Origin: Verrucomicrobiia bacterium
GTDB lineage: Bacteria > Verrucomicrobiota > Verrucomicrobiia > Limisphaerales > CAIMTB01
Direction: 5' to 3'
Assembly (NCBI GenBank): GCA_019634625.1
Contig: JAHCBA010000008.1
Span: 62,001-126,000 of the forward strand
Length of the DNA stretch: 64,000 nt
The position numbers and the translations under genes were made by a program. Shown piece by piece: positions 7,899-17,973 of the stretch; the first letter of the stretch is position 1; each line of letters begins with the position of its first letter. The notes beneath the pieces are model-generated. The model saw only the letters and a program-made list of their open reading frames with translations, had not been told where the DNA came from and searched no databases.

Positions 7899-9422
7899 AT
7901 GCCCCGCCGGTCCAACGCCCTCAACGCCCTCCTGCGGCGCCTGTCACTCCTCGCGCTGCTCCTGCTTTGCCCCGGCACCTTCCCCGCTCCCGCCATCCCG
8001 GTCCCGCCGCCGCCCAACGTCCTGTTCATCGCCATCGATGACCTGAACGACTGGGTGGGTCCTCTGAAAGGCCACCCCCACGTCCGCACGCCTCACCTCG
8101 ACCGCCTCGCCGCCCGTGGCACGACCTTTCTCAACGCCCATTGCCAGGCTCCCCTGTGCAATCCGTCCCGCACCAGCCTCATGCTCGGGCTGCGGCCCAC
8201 CACCACCGGCGTGTACGGACTGGCCCCCTGGTTCCGATCCCTTCCGGAGTGGCGCGATCGCGTCACCCTCCCCCAGCACTTCCGAGCCAACGGCTACCGC
8301 ACCTACGCCGCTGGCAAGGTCTATCACGGTGGCGTCGGTGGACCGGAACAGCGCGCCCACGAATTCGATGTCTGGGGCCCGCCCGGAGGCATCGGGATCA
8401 CCCCGCCCTCCAAACTCATTCCGCCCACGCCCATGGGGAACCATCCCCTCATGGACTGGGGCGTCTTTCCGCACCGCGATGACGAAAAGCAGGATCACCG
8501 CGTCGCCTCATGGGCCATCGACCAACTCACCGCCCATGCCGCCGACCTCCCCTTCTTCCTCGCCGTCGGCTTCTTCCTGCCGCATGTCCCCTGCTACGCA
8601 ACCCAGTCCTGGTTCGACCTCTATCCCGACGACGATTCCCTCCTGCCGCTCATCCACGAGGGCGACCGCGCCGACACCCCGCCCTTCTCCTGGTATCTGC
8701 ACTGGCAACTCCCCGAACCCCGGCTCCGCTGGGTCCGCGACAACGGCCAGTGGCGCAACCTGGTCCGCTCCTACCTCGCCTGTGTCAGCTTCATCGATGC
8801 CCAGGTCGGACGACTCCTCGACGCGCTGGATGCCTCCCCCCACGCCGACCGCACCCTCCTCGTTCTCTGGAGCGACCACGGCTACCACCTCGGCGAAAAG
8901 GGCATCACCGGCAAGAACACCCTCTGGGAAAGGTCCACCCGCGTGCCCCTCCTGATCGCCGGCCCCGGTGTCCGCGCCAATTCCCGAACCTCACGCCCGG
9001 CCGAACTGCTCGATCTCTATCCCACCCTGATCGAACTGTGCCGACTCGATCCCCGCACCGATCTCGAAGGACTCAGCCTCGTCCCTCAACTGCGCGATCC
9101 CGACGCCCCGCGGTCCCGCCCGGCCATCACGTCCCACAACCAGGGCAATCATGCCGTCCGTTCGGAGCGCCACCGCTACATCCGTTACGCCGACGGCACC
9201 GAGGAGTTCTACGATGTCCAAGCCGATCCCGCCGAATGGACCAATCTCGCCTCCGACCCCCAATTCGCCGACCTTCTCGCCGCCCATCGCCGCTGGTTGC
9301 CGCGCCTCGACGCCCCGCCCGCCGAAGGCAGTGCCCATCGCATCCTCACCTACGATCCCAACCAGGACATCGCCATCTGGGAGGGACGCCCCATCCACCG
9401 AAACGATCCCGTCCCGGAATAA
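7899..9422 (+). CDS. Secreted sulfatase, iduronate-2-sulfatase-like
   Basis: A 507-residue exported sulfatase. The N-terminus has a positively charged start and a leucine-rich signal core (RLSLLALLLLCPG). The metal-binding Asp pair is in NVLFIAIDDLNDW. The formylglycine site is CNPSRTSLMLG, whose cysteine is oxidised by a formylglycine-generating enzyme not encoded here. LWSDHGYHLGEKG supplies further metal ligands. Length and the order of motifs match the iduronate-2-sulfatase/choline-sulfatase branch. It probably desulfates glycans in the periplasm or outside the cell. It converges with lipA, 17 bp apart. Confidence 0.93.
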   Translation: MPRRSNALNALLRRLSLLALLLLCPGTFPAPAIPVPPPPNVLFIAIDDLNDWVGPLKGHPHVRTPHLDRLAARGTTFLNAHCQAPLCNPSRTSLMLGLRPTTTGVYGLAPWFRSLPEWRDRVTLPQHFRANGYRTYAAGKVYHGGVGGPEQRAHEFDVWGPPGGIGITPPSKLIPPTPMGNHPLMDWGVFPHRDDEKQDHRVASWAIDQLTAHAADLPFFLAVGFFLPHVPCYATQSWFDLYPDDDSLLPLIHEGDRADTPPFSWYLHWQLPEPRLRWVRDNGQWRNLVRSYLACVSFIDAQVGRLLDALDASPHADRTLLVLWSDHGYHLGEKGITGKNTLWERSTRVPLLIAGPGVRANSRTSRPAELLDLYPTLIELCRLDPRTDLEGLSLVPQLRDPDAPRSRPAITSHNQGNHAVRSERHRYIRYADGTEEFYDVQADPAEWTNLASDPQFADLLAAHRRWLPRLDAPPAEGSAHRILTYDPNQDIAIWEGRPIHRNDPVPE

Positions 9423-9439
9423 CCCCTTCCCCGGCCCGC

Positions 9440-10354
9440 TCACGGCACTGCCCGCCTCTCCACGGGCTCCGCCCAAGGCAGCACCACGTCGCCCGCATGG
9501 TACGAACTGCGCACCATCGGTCCGCTGGCCACGTGCCGGAACCCCATCCCCTCGGCCATTTCCCGATACTGTTCGAACCGGGCCGGGGTCACGAACTCGA
9601 CCACCGGCAGATGCTCCCGCGTCGGCTGCAAATACTGCCCCAACGTCAACAGATCACATCCCGCCACGCGCAAATCCGACATCGCCGCCGCCACCTCGTC
9701 CTCGCTCTCGCCCAGCCCGAGCATCATGCCGGACTTGGTGAAGATCCTGTCTCCCGCCCGCTCCCGGACCTTTCGTAGCACGCTCAACGAACGATCATAA
9801 GTGGCCCGATGCCGCACCTGCGGCGTCAGACGGCGCACGGTCTCAAGATTGTGATTAAAAATGTCCGGCCGCGCCGCCAACACCCGGTCGATCGCGTCGT
9901 CCCGGTCCTGAAAATCCGGCGTCAATACCTCCACCACAATCCCCGGATTCTTCTCCCGCACCGCCTCAATGGTACGCCGGAAATGCTCCGCCCCGCCGTC
10001 GCCCAGATCATCCCGGGCCACCGCGGTGATCACCACATGGCGCAATCCCATCCGGTGCGTCGCCTCCGCCACACGGCGCGGTTCGTCCTCCTCCAGCGCC
10101 AGCGGCTTGGCCGTGTTCACCGCACAAAACCCGCACGCCCGGGTGCAACGGTCCCCCGCAATCATGAAGGTCGCCGTCCCCTGGCTCCAGCACTCCCAGT
10201 GGTTCGGACACTTCGCGCTCTCGCAAACCGTGTGCAACCGCAGGTCGTCCAGCAGATTCCGCGTCCGCGCAAACCGGCTCGAGGTGGGCAACCGGAGCCG
10301 CAGCCACTCCGGCAATCGGGGCCGGGCCGCCCCGCACGCTTCCAACGTCGTCAT
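9440..10354 (-). CDS. lipA: Lipoyl synthase
   Basis: A 304-residue radical SAM enzyme that inserts two sulfur atoms into octanoyl-protein to make the lipoyl cofactor. The auxiliary cluster motif is CESAKCPNHWEC (C-x4-C-x5-C) and the radical SAM motif is CTRACGFC (C-x3-C-x2-C). The conserved C-terminal RSSY is present as VRSSYHAGD. ATG 10354 gives the normal length. It lies 62 bp downstream of the histidine kinase gene on the same strand; no lipB is visible in the window. Confidence 0.97.
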   Translation of the reverse strand: MTTLEACGAARPRLPEWLRLRLPTSSRFARTRNLLDDLRLHTVCESAKCPNHWECWSQGTATFMIAGDRCTRACGFCAVNTAKPLALEEDEPRRVAEATHRMGLRHVVITAVARDDLGDGGAEHFRRTIEAVREKNPGIVVEVLTPDFQDRDDAIDRVLAARPDIFNHNLETVRRLTPQVRHRATYDRSLSVLRKVRERAGDRIFTKSGMMLGLGESEDEVAAAMSDLRVAGCDLLTLGQYLQPTREHLPVVEFVTPARFEQYREMAEGMGFRHVASGPMVRSSYHAGDVVLPWAEPVERRAVP

Positions 10355-10416
10355 CGCGCCGCCACCCTATCCCCAACCCCCTCCCCATCGCCAAACCATT
10401 CCCGCAACCCCTCCCC

Positions 10417-13278
10417 TCACGCCCCGGTCATCGCCTCGTGCACCGCGGCCAGGAGGGCCGGCGCCGTGTAGGGCTTCCTCAGGAATCGACGCACCCCGTT
10501 GCCCGAACCGAAGGCCGTGGGGCCCGGACCGCTCACGCCGCTCACCGCCACAACCCTCGCTTCAGGCTCGATCTCCAGCAGCGAACGGATCGCCGTCGTC
10601 CCATCCATCGTCGGCATCATCATGTCCATCAGCACCACCGCGATCTTTTCACGGCGACGCCGGAAGATCTCGACCGCCTCGGCCCCGTCCGACGCCAGCA
10701 GCACCCGGTACCCGAACGCTTCGAGCGTCTGGCGGGTGATCTGCCGGATCGCCGCCTCGTCGTCCGCCACCAGCACCCATTCCCCGCTGCCCCGGGGGCT
10801 TGGCGTCAGACCTGCCCCGGCTTGGGCATCCGACGACGCTCCCAGTGCCGGTAGATCGATCCGAAACCGCGCGCCCTTGCCCGCCCCGCCAAACGCCCGG
10901 AGCACGCCGCCATGGCTGCGGATGATGGACAGGGAGGTGGACAACCCCAGGCCGGTGCCCTTCCCGACCTCCTTGGTGGTGAAGAAGGGATCGAAGATCT
11001 TGTCCAGAATCTCCCCCGGAATCCCCGAACCCGTGTCCTCCACCTCGATCCGAACATGCGGTCCCGGCCGCAAATCCAGACTCATCGCGGCGTCGCGCTC
11101 ATCCACCATCACGTTCTCCGCTGAGATCAGGATCTGCCCCCCTTCCGGCATCGCGTCCCGCGCGTTGACGCACAGGTTGATCAACACCTGGTGAAGCTGG
11201 GTCGGTTCCGCCTGGACCGACCACAGGTCCGAGGCCAGCCGGTCGAGGGTCCGGATGCTCTTCGGAAAGGTGTCCCGGACGATCCGGATGACATCGTGGA
11301 TGACCTGGGCGGGCCGCACCTCGACCCGTTGGGACTCCATCCCCCGCGCGAAGGTCAGCACCTGCCGAACCATCGCCGCCCCGCGCTCAGCGCTCCGCCC
11401 GATGGTGGACAGAATCTCCCGGCATTCCGGGTCGGTCACCAGCAGCTTGAGCAGATCGATCGACATCATGATCGGCGCCAGAACGTTGTTCAGGTCGTGC
11501 GCGATGCCCCCGGCCAGCGTCCCGATGCTCTCGAGGCGCTGTGCCCGCAGAAACTGCGCCTCGAGCCGCTTGCGCTGGGTGACGTCGGTGTTGATCGCCA
11601 GGATGCACTTGGGCTTTCCCTCATCGTCGCGCACCAGCGTCCATCGCCCCTCCACCGTCAGCGACTCCCCCTCCCGCGTGCGCTGTTCCAATTCGCCAAT
11701 CCATTCCCCGTCCCGTCGGGTGGCCGCGACCACCGCCCGGTATGCCTCCGGGTCCTGAAAGAGCAACTCCTCCACCGACCGTCCGAGGATCTCCTCGACG
11801 GGCCATCCATACAGGCGTTCGGCGCTCTTGTTCCAATACAGCACCCGGTGCTCCAGGTCCCGCACAACGATCGCATCCTGCGCCTTGTCCAGGAGTTCCG
11901 CCTGCGCCCGCAGCGCCTCCCGGTTGCGCCGCTGCTCCGTCACTTCCCGGAAATACACCGCCAGCCCGTCAGGCGATGGATACGCCTTCACATCAAACCA
12001 CTTCTCCAGCGTCGGGTAATGGGCCTCGACGGCCACCGTCACACCCTCCGCCACCGCCCGCCGGTACTCCGTTTCGAACCGCGTCCCCACCACCTCGGGA
12101 AACGCTTCCCAGATGGAAACGCCCAACACCTGCGCCCGGGCCCGTTCCATCAACCTCTCGGCCTCCGCGTTCAGGTAGGTGAACCGCCACTGGGCATCCA
12201 GGGTGAACAGCGCGTCGCTGATCCGCTCCAGGGTCGCCGTCAACCGCCGCCCCAGCCGGGCCGCCTCCGCCTCCGCCGTCCGCTGCTGCGTGATGTCCTC
12301 CGCCACCACCACCATCCGCACCGGCCGCCCCTTCGAATCCCTCTGTGGTGCCACGCTCACCCGAATCCACACCGCACCGCCGCCCACCCGAACAGCCCGC
12401 TTCTCCGTCACCAACCGCTCACGATAACCCCCAATCAGTTCCGTCCACCACGCCCAGAAGTGCTCCCGATCCCCCGGGTGCGTCAGGGCCGTGATGTCCG
12501 TCGCCCGCAACGCCTCCTCATCGCGCCCCAGCATCGTCCGGTAGGCCGGGTTGGTCTCTATGAACCTCCCCTCCAGCGTGGTGATGGCCAGTCCGACCGC
12601 GGCGTCGTCGAACACCCGCCGAAACCGCTCCTCACTGGCCCGCAACTCGGCCTCCTTCCGGTCCCGCTCCACCGCAATCCCCACCAGATGCGCCGTGCGC
12701 CGGATCAGCTCCAGTTCCTCCGGCCTCGGGACGCGGGATTCCCGGTAGTACAGGGCAAACGTCGCCAGCACCGCGCCCGTCGCCCCGATCACCGGCATCG
12801 ACCAGCAGGCCCTCAGCCCGTTCGACAATGCCCATTCCCGGGCGTTCTCCCACAGGGGATCCGTCGCGATGTCCATCGCGATCACCGCCTCCCGTCGATA
12901 AGCCGCCGTCCCGCACGAGCCCGCCCGGGGCCCGATCGGCACGCCGTCCAGTTCGGCCGGGTGCATCTCCAGCAGCGTCGGCGCCACTCCCGGCCGCAAC
13001 CGCGCACCATCCTCGTCCACCAGCAGAATCGAAGCCAGCGCCGGCGGGATCATCTCCTCCACACCCCGCGCCAGGCACATCAGCACCTCATGCAGCGCCT
13101 TCCCCTCCGAAATGCCCTCGAGGACCCGCGATTCCCAAGCCTGACGCCGCAACAGGCCCGCCACCTCTGCCATCCCGCCAGACGTTCCCATACCCGATCC
13201 CACCCCCCCCGTGTCGCCGCCCCCCGATCCTCCCCGGACTCCGCCCAGTGCATTCCCTTCCCCGGATCGTTCATTCAT
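10417..13278 (-). CDS. Hybrid sensor histidine kinase with GAF, three PAS and receiver domains
   Basis: A 953-residue soluble signalling protein. In order: a GAF domain (about 50-210), PAS 1 (about 213-335), PAS 2 (about 350-455), PAS 3 (about 465-585), the dimerisation/phosphoacceptor domain with the H-box GGIAHDLNNVLAP, an HATPase domain with NLCVNARDAM, DTGSGIP and GKGTGLGLS, and a C-terminal receiver domain (phosphoacceptor Asp in VLMDMMMPTMDG, conserved Lys in RKPYT). No membrane segment is seen, so it senses a cytoplasmic signal. No partner regulator is adjacent. The start at 13278 is uncertain: the first 35 residues are low-complexity Gly/Ser and no clear ribosome site is seen. Confidence 0.92.
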   Translation of the reverse strand: MNERSGEGNALGGVRGGSGGGDTGGVGSGMGTSGGMAEVAGLLRRQAWESRVLEGISEGKALHEVLMCLARGVEEMIPPALASILLVDEDGARLRPGVAPTLLEMHPAELDGVPIGPRAGSCGTAAYRREAVIAMDIATDPLWENAREWALSNGLRACWSMPVIGATGAVLATFALYYRESRVPRPEELELIRRTAHLVGIAVERDRKEAELRASEERFRRVFDDAAVGLAITTLEGRFIETNPAYRTMLGRDEEALRATDITALTHPGDREHFWAWWTELIGGYRERLVTEKRAVRVGGGAVWIRVSVAPQRDSKGRPVRMVVVAEDITQQRTAEAEAARLGRRLTATLERISDALFTLDAQWRFTYLNAEAERLMERARAQVLGVSIWEAFPEVVGTRFETEYRRAVAEGVTVAVEAHYPTLEKWFDVKAYPSPDGLAVYFREVTEQRRNREALRAQAELLDKAQDAIVVRDLEHRVLYWNKSAERLYGWPVEEILGRSVEELLFQDPEAYRAVVAATRRDGEWIGELEQRTREGESLTVEGRWTLVRDDEGKPKCILAINTDVTQRKRLEAQFLRAQRLESIGTLAGGIAHDLNNVLAPIMMSIDLLKLLVTDPECREILSTIGRSAERGAAMVRQVLTFARGMESQRVEVRPAQVIHDVIRIVRDTFPKSIRTLDRLASDLWSVQAEPTQLHQVLINLCVNARDAMPEGGQILISAENVMVDERDAAMSLDLRPGPHVRIEVEDTGSGIPGEILDKIFDPFFTTKEVGKGTGLGLSTSLSIIRSHGGVLRAFGGAGKGARFRIDLPALGASSDAQAGAGLTPSPRGSGEWVLVADDEAAIRQITRQTLEAFGYRVLLASDGAEAVEIFRRRREKIAVVLMDMMMPTMDGTTAIRSLLEIEPEARVVAVSGVSGPGPTAFGSGNGVRRFLRKPYTAPALLAAVHEAMTGA

Positions 13279-13434
13279 GGTCTGGTCGCGTCGCCGTTGG
13301 TGGACCCCGAAGACTCCCCACTCCTGCCGCGCTTCCGCAATCCCCCTAAAGGGTGAAGACCTGCCTTCACCATCAGGCACCCGACCTGCCCCTCGTGGCT
13401 TCCCCCGGCCCGATCCATCCTTCAACCTCCCCTC

Positions 13435-13728
13435 ATGACCCGCCCTGAAGCCTCCACCCCGTCACCCCTCCAAACCCGCCGCATCCCGTCCGACTTCGCG
13501 CCCGGGTTCCTGCCCCTCATCCTGGTCGGCGTCCTCCTGACCTTTGCCGGGTGCGCCGGGAACTCCCGTTGCTGCACCCGCCCGACAGCCGTCCCGGATC
13601 CCCAGGACCGTGCCGTCCTTGAACCCGCCGCGAATTCATGGGCCACCTACCCTTCCCCCTGGGAACGGGAACGACGGCACCAGGAGAAACGCCTCGAACA
13701 GGATCGCGCCGATTTCCAACGCCGCTGA
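13435..13728 (+). CDS. Small putative lipoprotein
   Basis: A 97-residue protein with a hydrophobic segment, FLPLILVGVLLTFAGC, whose end fits a lipobox (FAGC), followed by a hydrophilic tail ending in a charged helix (ERERRHQEKRLEQDRADFQ). It diverges from the histidine kinase gene. No family is recognised. The lipobox and the charged tail support a real gene, but the leader before the hydrophobic core is long (about 25 residues), so the true start may be internal. Confidence 0.5.
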   Translation: MTRPEASTPSPLQTRRIPSDFAPGFLPLILVGVLLTFAGCAGNSRCCTRPTAVPDPQDRAVLEPAANSWATYPSPWERERRHQEKRLEQDRADFQRR

Positions 13729-13835
13729 CCGCAATCCGGCACCGCCCGCCACCGCCCGCGTCCGGCCCCAACACGTCCGGCAACCCACACCCCTCCCAAG
13801 GCGTGTGGGTCACCGGCGAGGGCGACGCCATCCAG

Positions 13836-16655
13836 TCACTGGGCCAGCCGGAAATACCCGGCCGCACCCTCCGCGGACACGGTGACCACCCAGTCGCCAC
13901 CCTCCTGCGTCGCCGTTTCCGCCACCGCCGTCCACCCCCCGCCAAGCGCGCCCGTCCGTTGCAGCGCGAAGCCGGCGGCTTCCACAGGCCATCGCAATTG
14001 TACCCCCCCCGCCACCCGCACCGCCCGCAACATCGGTGGCTCCGATCCCGCTTCCACCGTCACCACCGCCACCTCGCTGCCCACCGTCCCCAACCCGTCG
14101 CTGACCAGTACCGTGTAATTCCCGGCGTCGGCCGCCATCACCCCGGTAATCCGCAGCGTCGCGGTCCTCGCCCCCGCAATCCGCCCGCCGTCGATCAACG
14201 CAACCCCATTGAGGCGCCACTGGTACCGAAGGTCTGTCCCGCTCGCCGCCGTGCTCAGTTCGAGTGTGGCGCCCGCCGCCACCTCCTGCCCCGCCGGATC
14301 CAGCGTCACCACCGGAGGCGTCCGTTCCCCGTGCACCACATGCACATCGTCCAGCAGCAATGATACGTCGCCGCCCGCCGGCCCCGTCACTTCAAACCGG
14401 ATGGTCCCCTCGCTCGCCGAAGCCGTGAACGGCAGGTATAGCGCCCGGAACGGCTGCCGCCCGCCCGCCGGAAGAATCTCCTCTTCCAACAACACCTCCC
14501 CATCCACCGACACCGCCGCCGTCGGAACCCCGGAGCAGCAGTTTCGCGCGTTGATCGCCACCACCAGCGTGTAGCGCTGCCCCGGCGTCAGCCCGTGCAC
14601 CGTCTGCGCCAGGTACGATCCCACATTCTGCAGAAATGCCGCCCGGTCCTGGTCCGGGGACGCCCCGTTGTCCGTGAACGGCCCCGCCCCATCCACGTTC
14701 ACCCCGCGCCCGCCCGAGCCCCCTTCCCATCCGGCCATCCGGTACGGCTGCAGATATCCCACACCGGGAGGCGATCCGCTCGCCTCGAAGCTCGGATTCC
14801 ATACCGGCATCTCGTCCGCCCGACGGGCCACAATGGTCACCCCATCCAGCACCACCGACGCATCCCCGCTGGCCACCTCATGCACGAATTCCAGCAGACC
14901 GGAACTTGCCTGCGCCGTGAACGGCAGGTGCGCCGCGAAGTAATCCACCTCCCCCAGCACCGCCGCCGGCAGCAGGTCCGGGAACTCCGCCAGCACCTCG
15001 CCCGCAAACCGCACCGTCAGCCCGTGCGACCTCTCCCCGCAACAGTCCCGTGCATTGTAATGAAACTGGAGCCAGTACCGCTGGCCCGGCTCCAATCCGA
15101 CGATCTCCTGATGCAACCGCCCGTTCCCCTGGATGAACGCCACCTGCTCCCGGTCGGGCACCACCCCGTTGTCCCCAAACGGACCCGCCGGATCGTTCGG
15201 TCCACCCGCCCGGTTCAAGCCCGTCCCACCCTCGGCACCCCAGCCCAGGATCTCCCCATACCCCGGAAACGCCCCCGCCACGTTGCTCTCGAACGAGGCG
15301 TTCTTCACCAGCGACATCACCACCTGCACCGATGGCGCAAACAACAGCGGGATCCCCGCCGCCTCCACCACGTTGATCGCCGCGCTCCCACGCCCCACCG
15401 CCTCCACCTCGAACGTCCGCTGGGTGACCGCCGCCTCCCCGCCCATCGCCGGCGTGAACCGCAGGGTCAGCGTCCCATCCACCGACGCCCCAACCAGCCG
15501 CGCCACATTCGCATTTCCGCTCGCCAACCGGACCTCCACCGGCCCCCCTTCCAACGCCCGCACCGGGATCGTCAGCGTATGCGCCATCACCTGGCCCGGT
15601 CCCACCTCCGAAACCACCGGCGCAAAGTCCATCGGCGGCAGCGGCTCGGACGTCGCCCCCAGCACCCGCACATCATCCAGCAATACCGTGTCCGAACCCT
15701 CCCGCGTCTGCGCCAGCACCAGCGTCACCGCAGTCTCCGCCGCCGTGAACGTGCCGCTCACCTCCTGGAACGACCCCGACGGCACATCTCGTGCCACCAC
15801 CACCGTCTCCCCCGCGCGCACCTCCAGACGCGGCGCGGTCCCGCTCCTCGCATTGGCCCGCAACACCACCCGGTATTCCGTCCCCACCACCAACCCCCGC
15901 AGCGTCTGCGACAACGATCCCGACCCCTCGATGAACCCGACCAGGTCCTGGTCCGGCGCCACCCCATTGTCAAAGATCCCCCCCGACCCGTCGTCCGCTC
16001 CCGCCGTCCCCTCGATCTCCCAACCCGCCATCGCCGTCAGATACCCCGTCTCCGGCAGCACCCCGCTCGCCTCGAAACTCGGATTCCGCACCACCACATC
16101 CTCCGCCGTTCGCGCCACCACCGTCACCCCGTCCAGCAGGAGCGTTCGGTCCCCCGACACAATGTGATGAATCCGGATCGTCCCGAAATCGTTCTCCGGG
16201 ACGAACGGCGCGTTCATGAAGTAGTATCCGGTGTCCGACGGCCGGATGTTTGGGTCCCGACCGATCTCCTCGTCATCGAAATACACGATCATCGACTGCG
16301 CCGCCCCGCCGCCCCGCCGCCCATCATAAAAGAACTGCAGCCAGTACCGGCTCCCGGGATCGAGCCCGTAAATCTCCTGCGTGACATCTCCGCCCCCCTG
16401 TTTGAACCCCACCCGCACCCGGTCCGGCACCGGCGTCCCCGCGTTGTGAAACGGCCCGCCCGCATCGATCACCACATCGTTCACCCCGCTCGCCCCGGGC
16501 CACTCGTCCACCGCCCCGTAATAGGGCCACAGCTCCGGGAAGTTGCTTTCGAAGCTCGGGTTCCGGACGAACGCGGTCTGCGCCGACGACGCCGGGCCGC
16601 CCAGCAGGACGCCAAGCGCGGCACCGGCCACAAGGAAATGCAATGGGAGACTCAT
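13836..16655 (-). CDS. Large secreted surface protein with NPSFE repeats and an Ig-like domain
   Basis: A 939-residue exported protein with signal peptide [20 protein letters not shown]. Four modules of about 160-180 residues each begin with a variant of [RN]NPSFE or NASFE and contain the words RYWLQF(F/H)Y or RYTLVV and LLLDGV or LLLDDV; this resembles carbohydrate-binding beta-sandwich modules. A spacer with Calx-beta-like character lies between modules 2 and 3. An Ig-like domain ([27 protein letters not shown]) and a short C-terminal domain ending GYFRLAQ close the protein. Its ATG overlaps the stop of the pseudopilin gene (ATGA), so the two are translationally coupled. The function is probably adhesion or glycan binding. 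Confidence 0.82.
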   Translation of the reverse strand: MSLPLHFLVAGAALGVLLGGPASSAQTAFVRNPSFESNFPELWPYYGAVDEWPGASGVNDVVIDAGGPFHNAGTPVPDRVRVGFKQGGGDVTQEIYGLDPGSRYWLQFFYDGRRGGGAAQSMIVYFDDEEIGRDPNIRPSDTGYYFMNAPFVPENDFGTIRIHHIVSGDRTLLLDGVTVVARTAEDVVVRNPSFEASGVLPETGYLTAMAGWEIEGTAGADDGSGGIFDNGVAPDQDLVGFIEGSGSLSQTLRGLVVGTEYRVVLRANARSGTAPRLEVRAGETVVVARDVPSGSFQEVSGTFTAAETAVTLVLAQTREGSDTVLLDDVRVLGATSEPLPPMDFAPVVSEVGPGQVMAHTLTIPVRALEGGPVEVRLASGNANVARLVGASVDGTLTLRFTPAMGGEAAVTQRTFEVEAVGRGSAAINVVEAAGIPLLFAPSVQVVMSLVKNASFESNVAGAFPGYGEILGWGAEGGTGLNRAGGPNDPAGPFGDNGVVPDREQVAFIQGNGRLHQEIVGLEPGQRYWLQFHYNARDCCGERSHGLTVRFAGEVLAEFPDLLPAAVLGEVDYFAAHLPFTAQASSGLLEFVHEVASGDASVVLDGVTIVARRADEMPVWNPSFEASGSPPGVGYLQPYRMAGWEGGSGGRGVNVDGAGPFTDNGASPDQDRAAFLQNVGSYLAQTVHGLTPGQRYTLVVAINARNCCSGVPTAAVSVDGEVLLEEEILPAGGRQPFRALYLPFTASASEGTIRFEVTGPAGGDVSLLLDDVHVVHGERTPPVVTLDPAGQEVAAGATLELSTAASGTDLRYQWRLNGVALIDGGRIAGARTATLRITGVMAADAGNYTVLVSDGLGTVGSEVAVVTVEAGSEPPMLRAVRVAGGVQLRWPVEAAGFALQRTGALGGGWTAVAETATQEGGDWVVTVSAEGAAGYFRLAQ

Positions 16656-17440
16656 GGTTGGGTTGGCTTGAAATTCAGAATCACGTCGTTGGTCTGCCGC
16701 CGGTTCCTCGAAGACACGTGGTAGTCGAAAAACAAAATCGTCGCTGTCCCGTTTGGATGCCCATTGCCGTGCCGGTAGCCGATGTCGTGCATCCCGTCCG
16801 GCCCCCGCCCGGCCCGGATCACCGCCGGATGATTCAACTCCAGCGAAACGTCCACCCCGCCCAGCGTCTCGCTCGGACGCGGCACCGCCGCCAGTCTCTC
16901 CGTACGGGGACTCGTCACCGCCGGCGGGAACCCGGCCAGCGTGTGCTGATTCAACGCGTAGCTGATCTTCCACGGATTGCCCGGTACGCCCGGTCGGTAT
17001 TCACGGTAGGTCCGGTAGTGGTTCTCCCGCATTCGCTCCGGACACGGATACACCAGGGTCGCAAAGTCGCTGTTGGTCGTCCGCGTGCCCGACCGGAACG
17101 CCGCGGCCCGCAGATACGGCTGCAGCAGATGATGGAAATTGTTCACGTCTGCCGAGTCGTTCCCCGCGTTGTACCACCAGGCGTAAGGCAGGTGCCCGTC
17201 GTGATCGTCCACGTACATCGCCATTGCCAGCCCGATCTGCTTCAGGTGATTCCGGCACTTCGTCGTCATCGCCTGCTGCTTCGCCTTCGCCAGCGCCGGC
17301 AGCAGCATGCCCGCCAGAATCGCGATGATCGCGATGACCACCAGCAACTCGATCAGTGTGAAGCCGCCACGCCGTGGGCCGCTCGACGATGCCCAAGGCA
17401 CCACGCCCCCTGCCATGCGCTGCCGCTCTTCAATCTCCAT
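16652..17440 (-). CDS. Type II secretion-type pseudopilin (prepilin-like, N-methylation motif)
   Basis: A 262-residue protein. The prepilin motif is [31 protein letters not shown] cleavage site, Glu at +5, long hydrophobic helix. The body is the verrucomicrobial H-X9-DG type ([12 protein letters not shown]; later [13 protein letters not shown] and [11 protein letters not shown]). It is probably cleaved by a prepilin peptidase and built into a pseudopilus. The start at 17440 is preferred; ATG 17416 is an alternative. A still longer frame runs into the MITE-like repeat at 17521-17620 and is rejected. Its stop overlaps the start of the large surface protein by 4 bp. Confidence 0.88.
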   Translation of the reverse strand: MEIEERQRMAGGVVPWASSSGPRRGGFTLIELLVVIAIIAILAGMLLPALAKAKQQAMTTKCRNHLKQIGLAMAMYVDDHDGHLPYAWWYNAGNDSADVNNFHHLLQPYLRAAAFRSGTRTTNSDFATLVYPCPERMRENHYRTYREYRPGVPGNPWKISYALNQHTLAGFPPAVTSPRTERLAAVPRPSETLGGVDVSLELNHPAVIRAGRGPDGMHDIGYRHGNGHPNGTATILFFDYHVSSRNRRQTNDVILNFKPTQP

Positions 17441-17520
17441 AAACCGGGAATCCCAGCACCCTGCCCCCACGCCCTCCCCCTTGCCAACCGCAAATCCCCC
17501 CCCCCTCCCGGCTGCCGTCG

Positions 17521-17620
17521 GCACCTCCAAGTTGCGGGTAAGGAGACAGCGAATCGGCCGAGCTCCGCGAGTCCTCAATCCAACGCCCCACACCGTTGCG
17601 GCCTCGTGGAACTCGGCCCC
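17521..17620 (-). mobile_element. MITE-like family A element, truncated copy
   Basis: About 100 bp matching the family A core: GAGCTCCGCGAGTCCTCAA, then CCACACCGTTGCGGCCTCG and GGAACTCGGCCC. One end (CACCTCCAAGTTGCGGG) resembles the terminal inverted repeat; the other third, including the second terminal repeat, is missing at about 17620. Family C motifs start 11 bp further on. Confidence 0.75.
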
Positions 17621-17630
17621 AAGATATCAA

Positions 17631-17797
17631 GTCGGACTTTAAGTTGCTGACACCACTCCAGCCAAGAGCCAGGTACCCCATGGGAATCCAATCCGGCCGG
17701 GGTGGATGATTCTGTCGCACGTCGTCAACAATACAAAGTCGGTCAATAATAAAGCGTCAGTCTTACTATAGGAATTCGTCAACATTAGCCTGCCAGC
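17631..17797. repeat. Family C intergenic motif cluster
   Basis: Copies: 17631-17651 (GTCGGACTTTAAGTTGCTGA then C), 17725-17745 inverted (on the minus strand GACCGACTTTG...TGTTGAC), and a weaker inverted copy at 17779-17797. The copy at 17725 matches that at 44225 in 19 of 21 positions, although they are 26 kb apart. Confidence 0.7.
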
Positions 17798-17973
17798 CTC
17801 TTTGTTTTGGCCTCCCAGCCGCTCGCATCCTCTACGGTTTGATCCCAATCGGCCTTTCGATGGCGCCGTTGCCTTCGTGTCCTTCGTGGTTTCTTGGGCG
17901 CCGATTTGGGTCCTCCGGCTTCGGTCCTCCGGCTTCGGTTGCATCCGCCCGGGATCCTGTGAAATTGTCACCC

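Larger units (their letters stand above)
17441..17973. other. Divergent intergenic region filled with repeats
   Basis: It lies between the pseudopilin (minus) and the PSD1 gene (plus). It contains a truncated family A element (17521-17620), then a cluster of family C motifs (17631-17797). From about 17850 the sequence is a tandem-like run of TTCGTGG and CTTCGG words (for example CTCCGGCTTCGGTCCTCCGGCTTCGG) before the PSD1 start. No gene is supported. Confidence 0.6.

Noticed and set aside
7595-7900. Integron attC sites in the family C clusters
   Set aside because: The paired GTTRRRY/RYYYAAC core sites and the imperfect palindrome of attC are not present.
11191-13356. 721-codon frame opposite the histidine kinase
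   Set aside because: Arg/Pro/His-rich, no motif, opposite a fully supported multi-domain kinase.
13785-13810. Hairpin CCCACAC/GTGTGGG as terminator between the small lipoprotein and the surface protein
   Set aside because: 7-bp stem with no T-run on either strand; too weak.
14595-16724. 709-codon frame opposite the NPSFE surface protein
   Set aside because: Arg/His/Pro-rich shadow without domains; the minus-strand gene has a signal peptide and repeats.
17440-17593. Longer N-terminus for the pseudopilin
   Set aside because: It would translate the MITE-like element; prepilin leaders are short.
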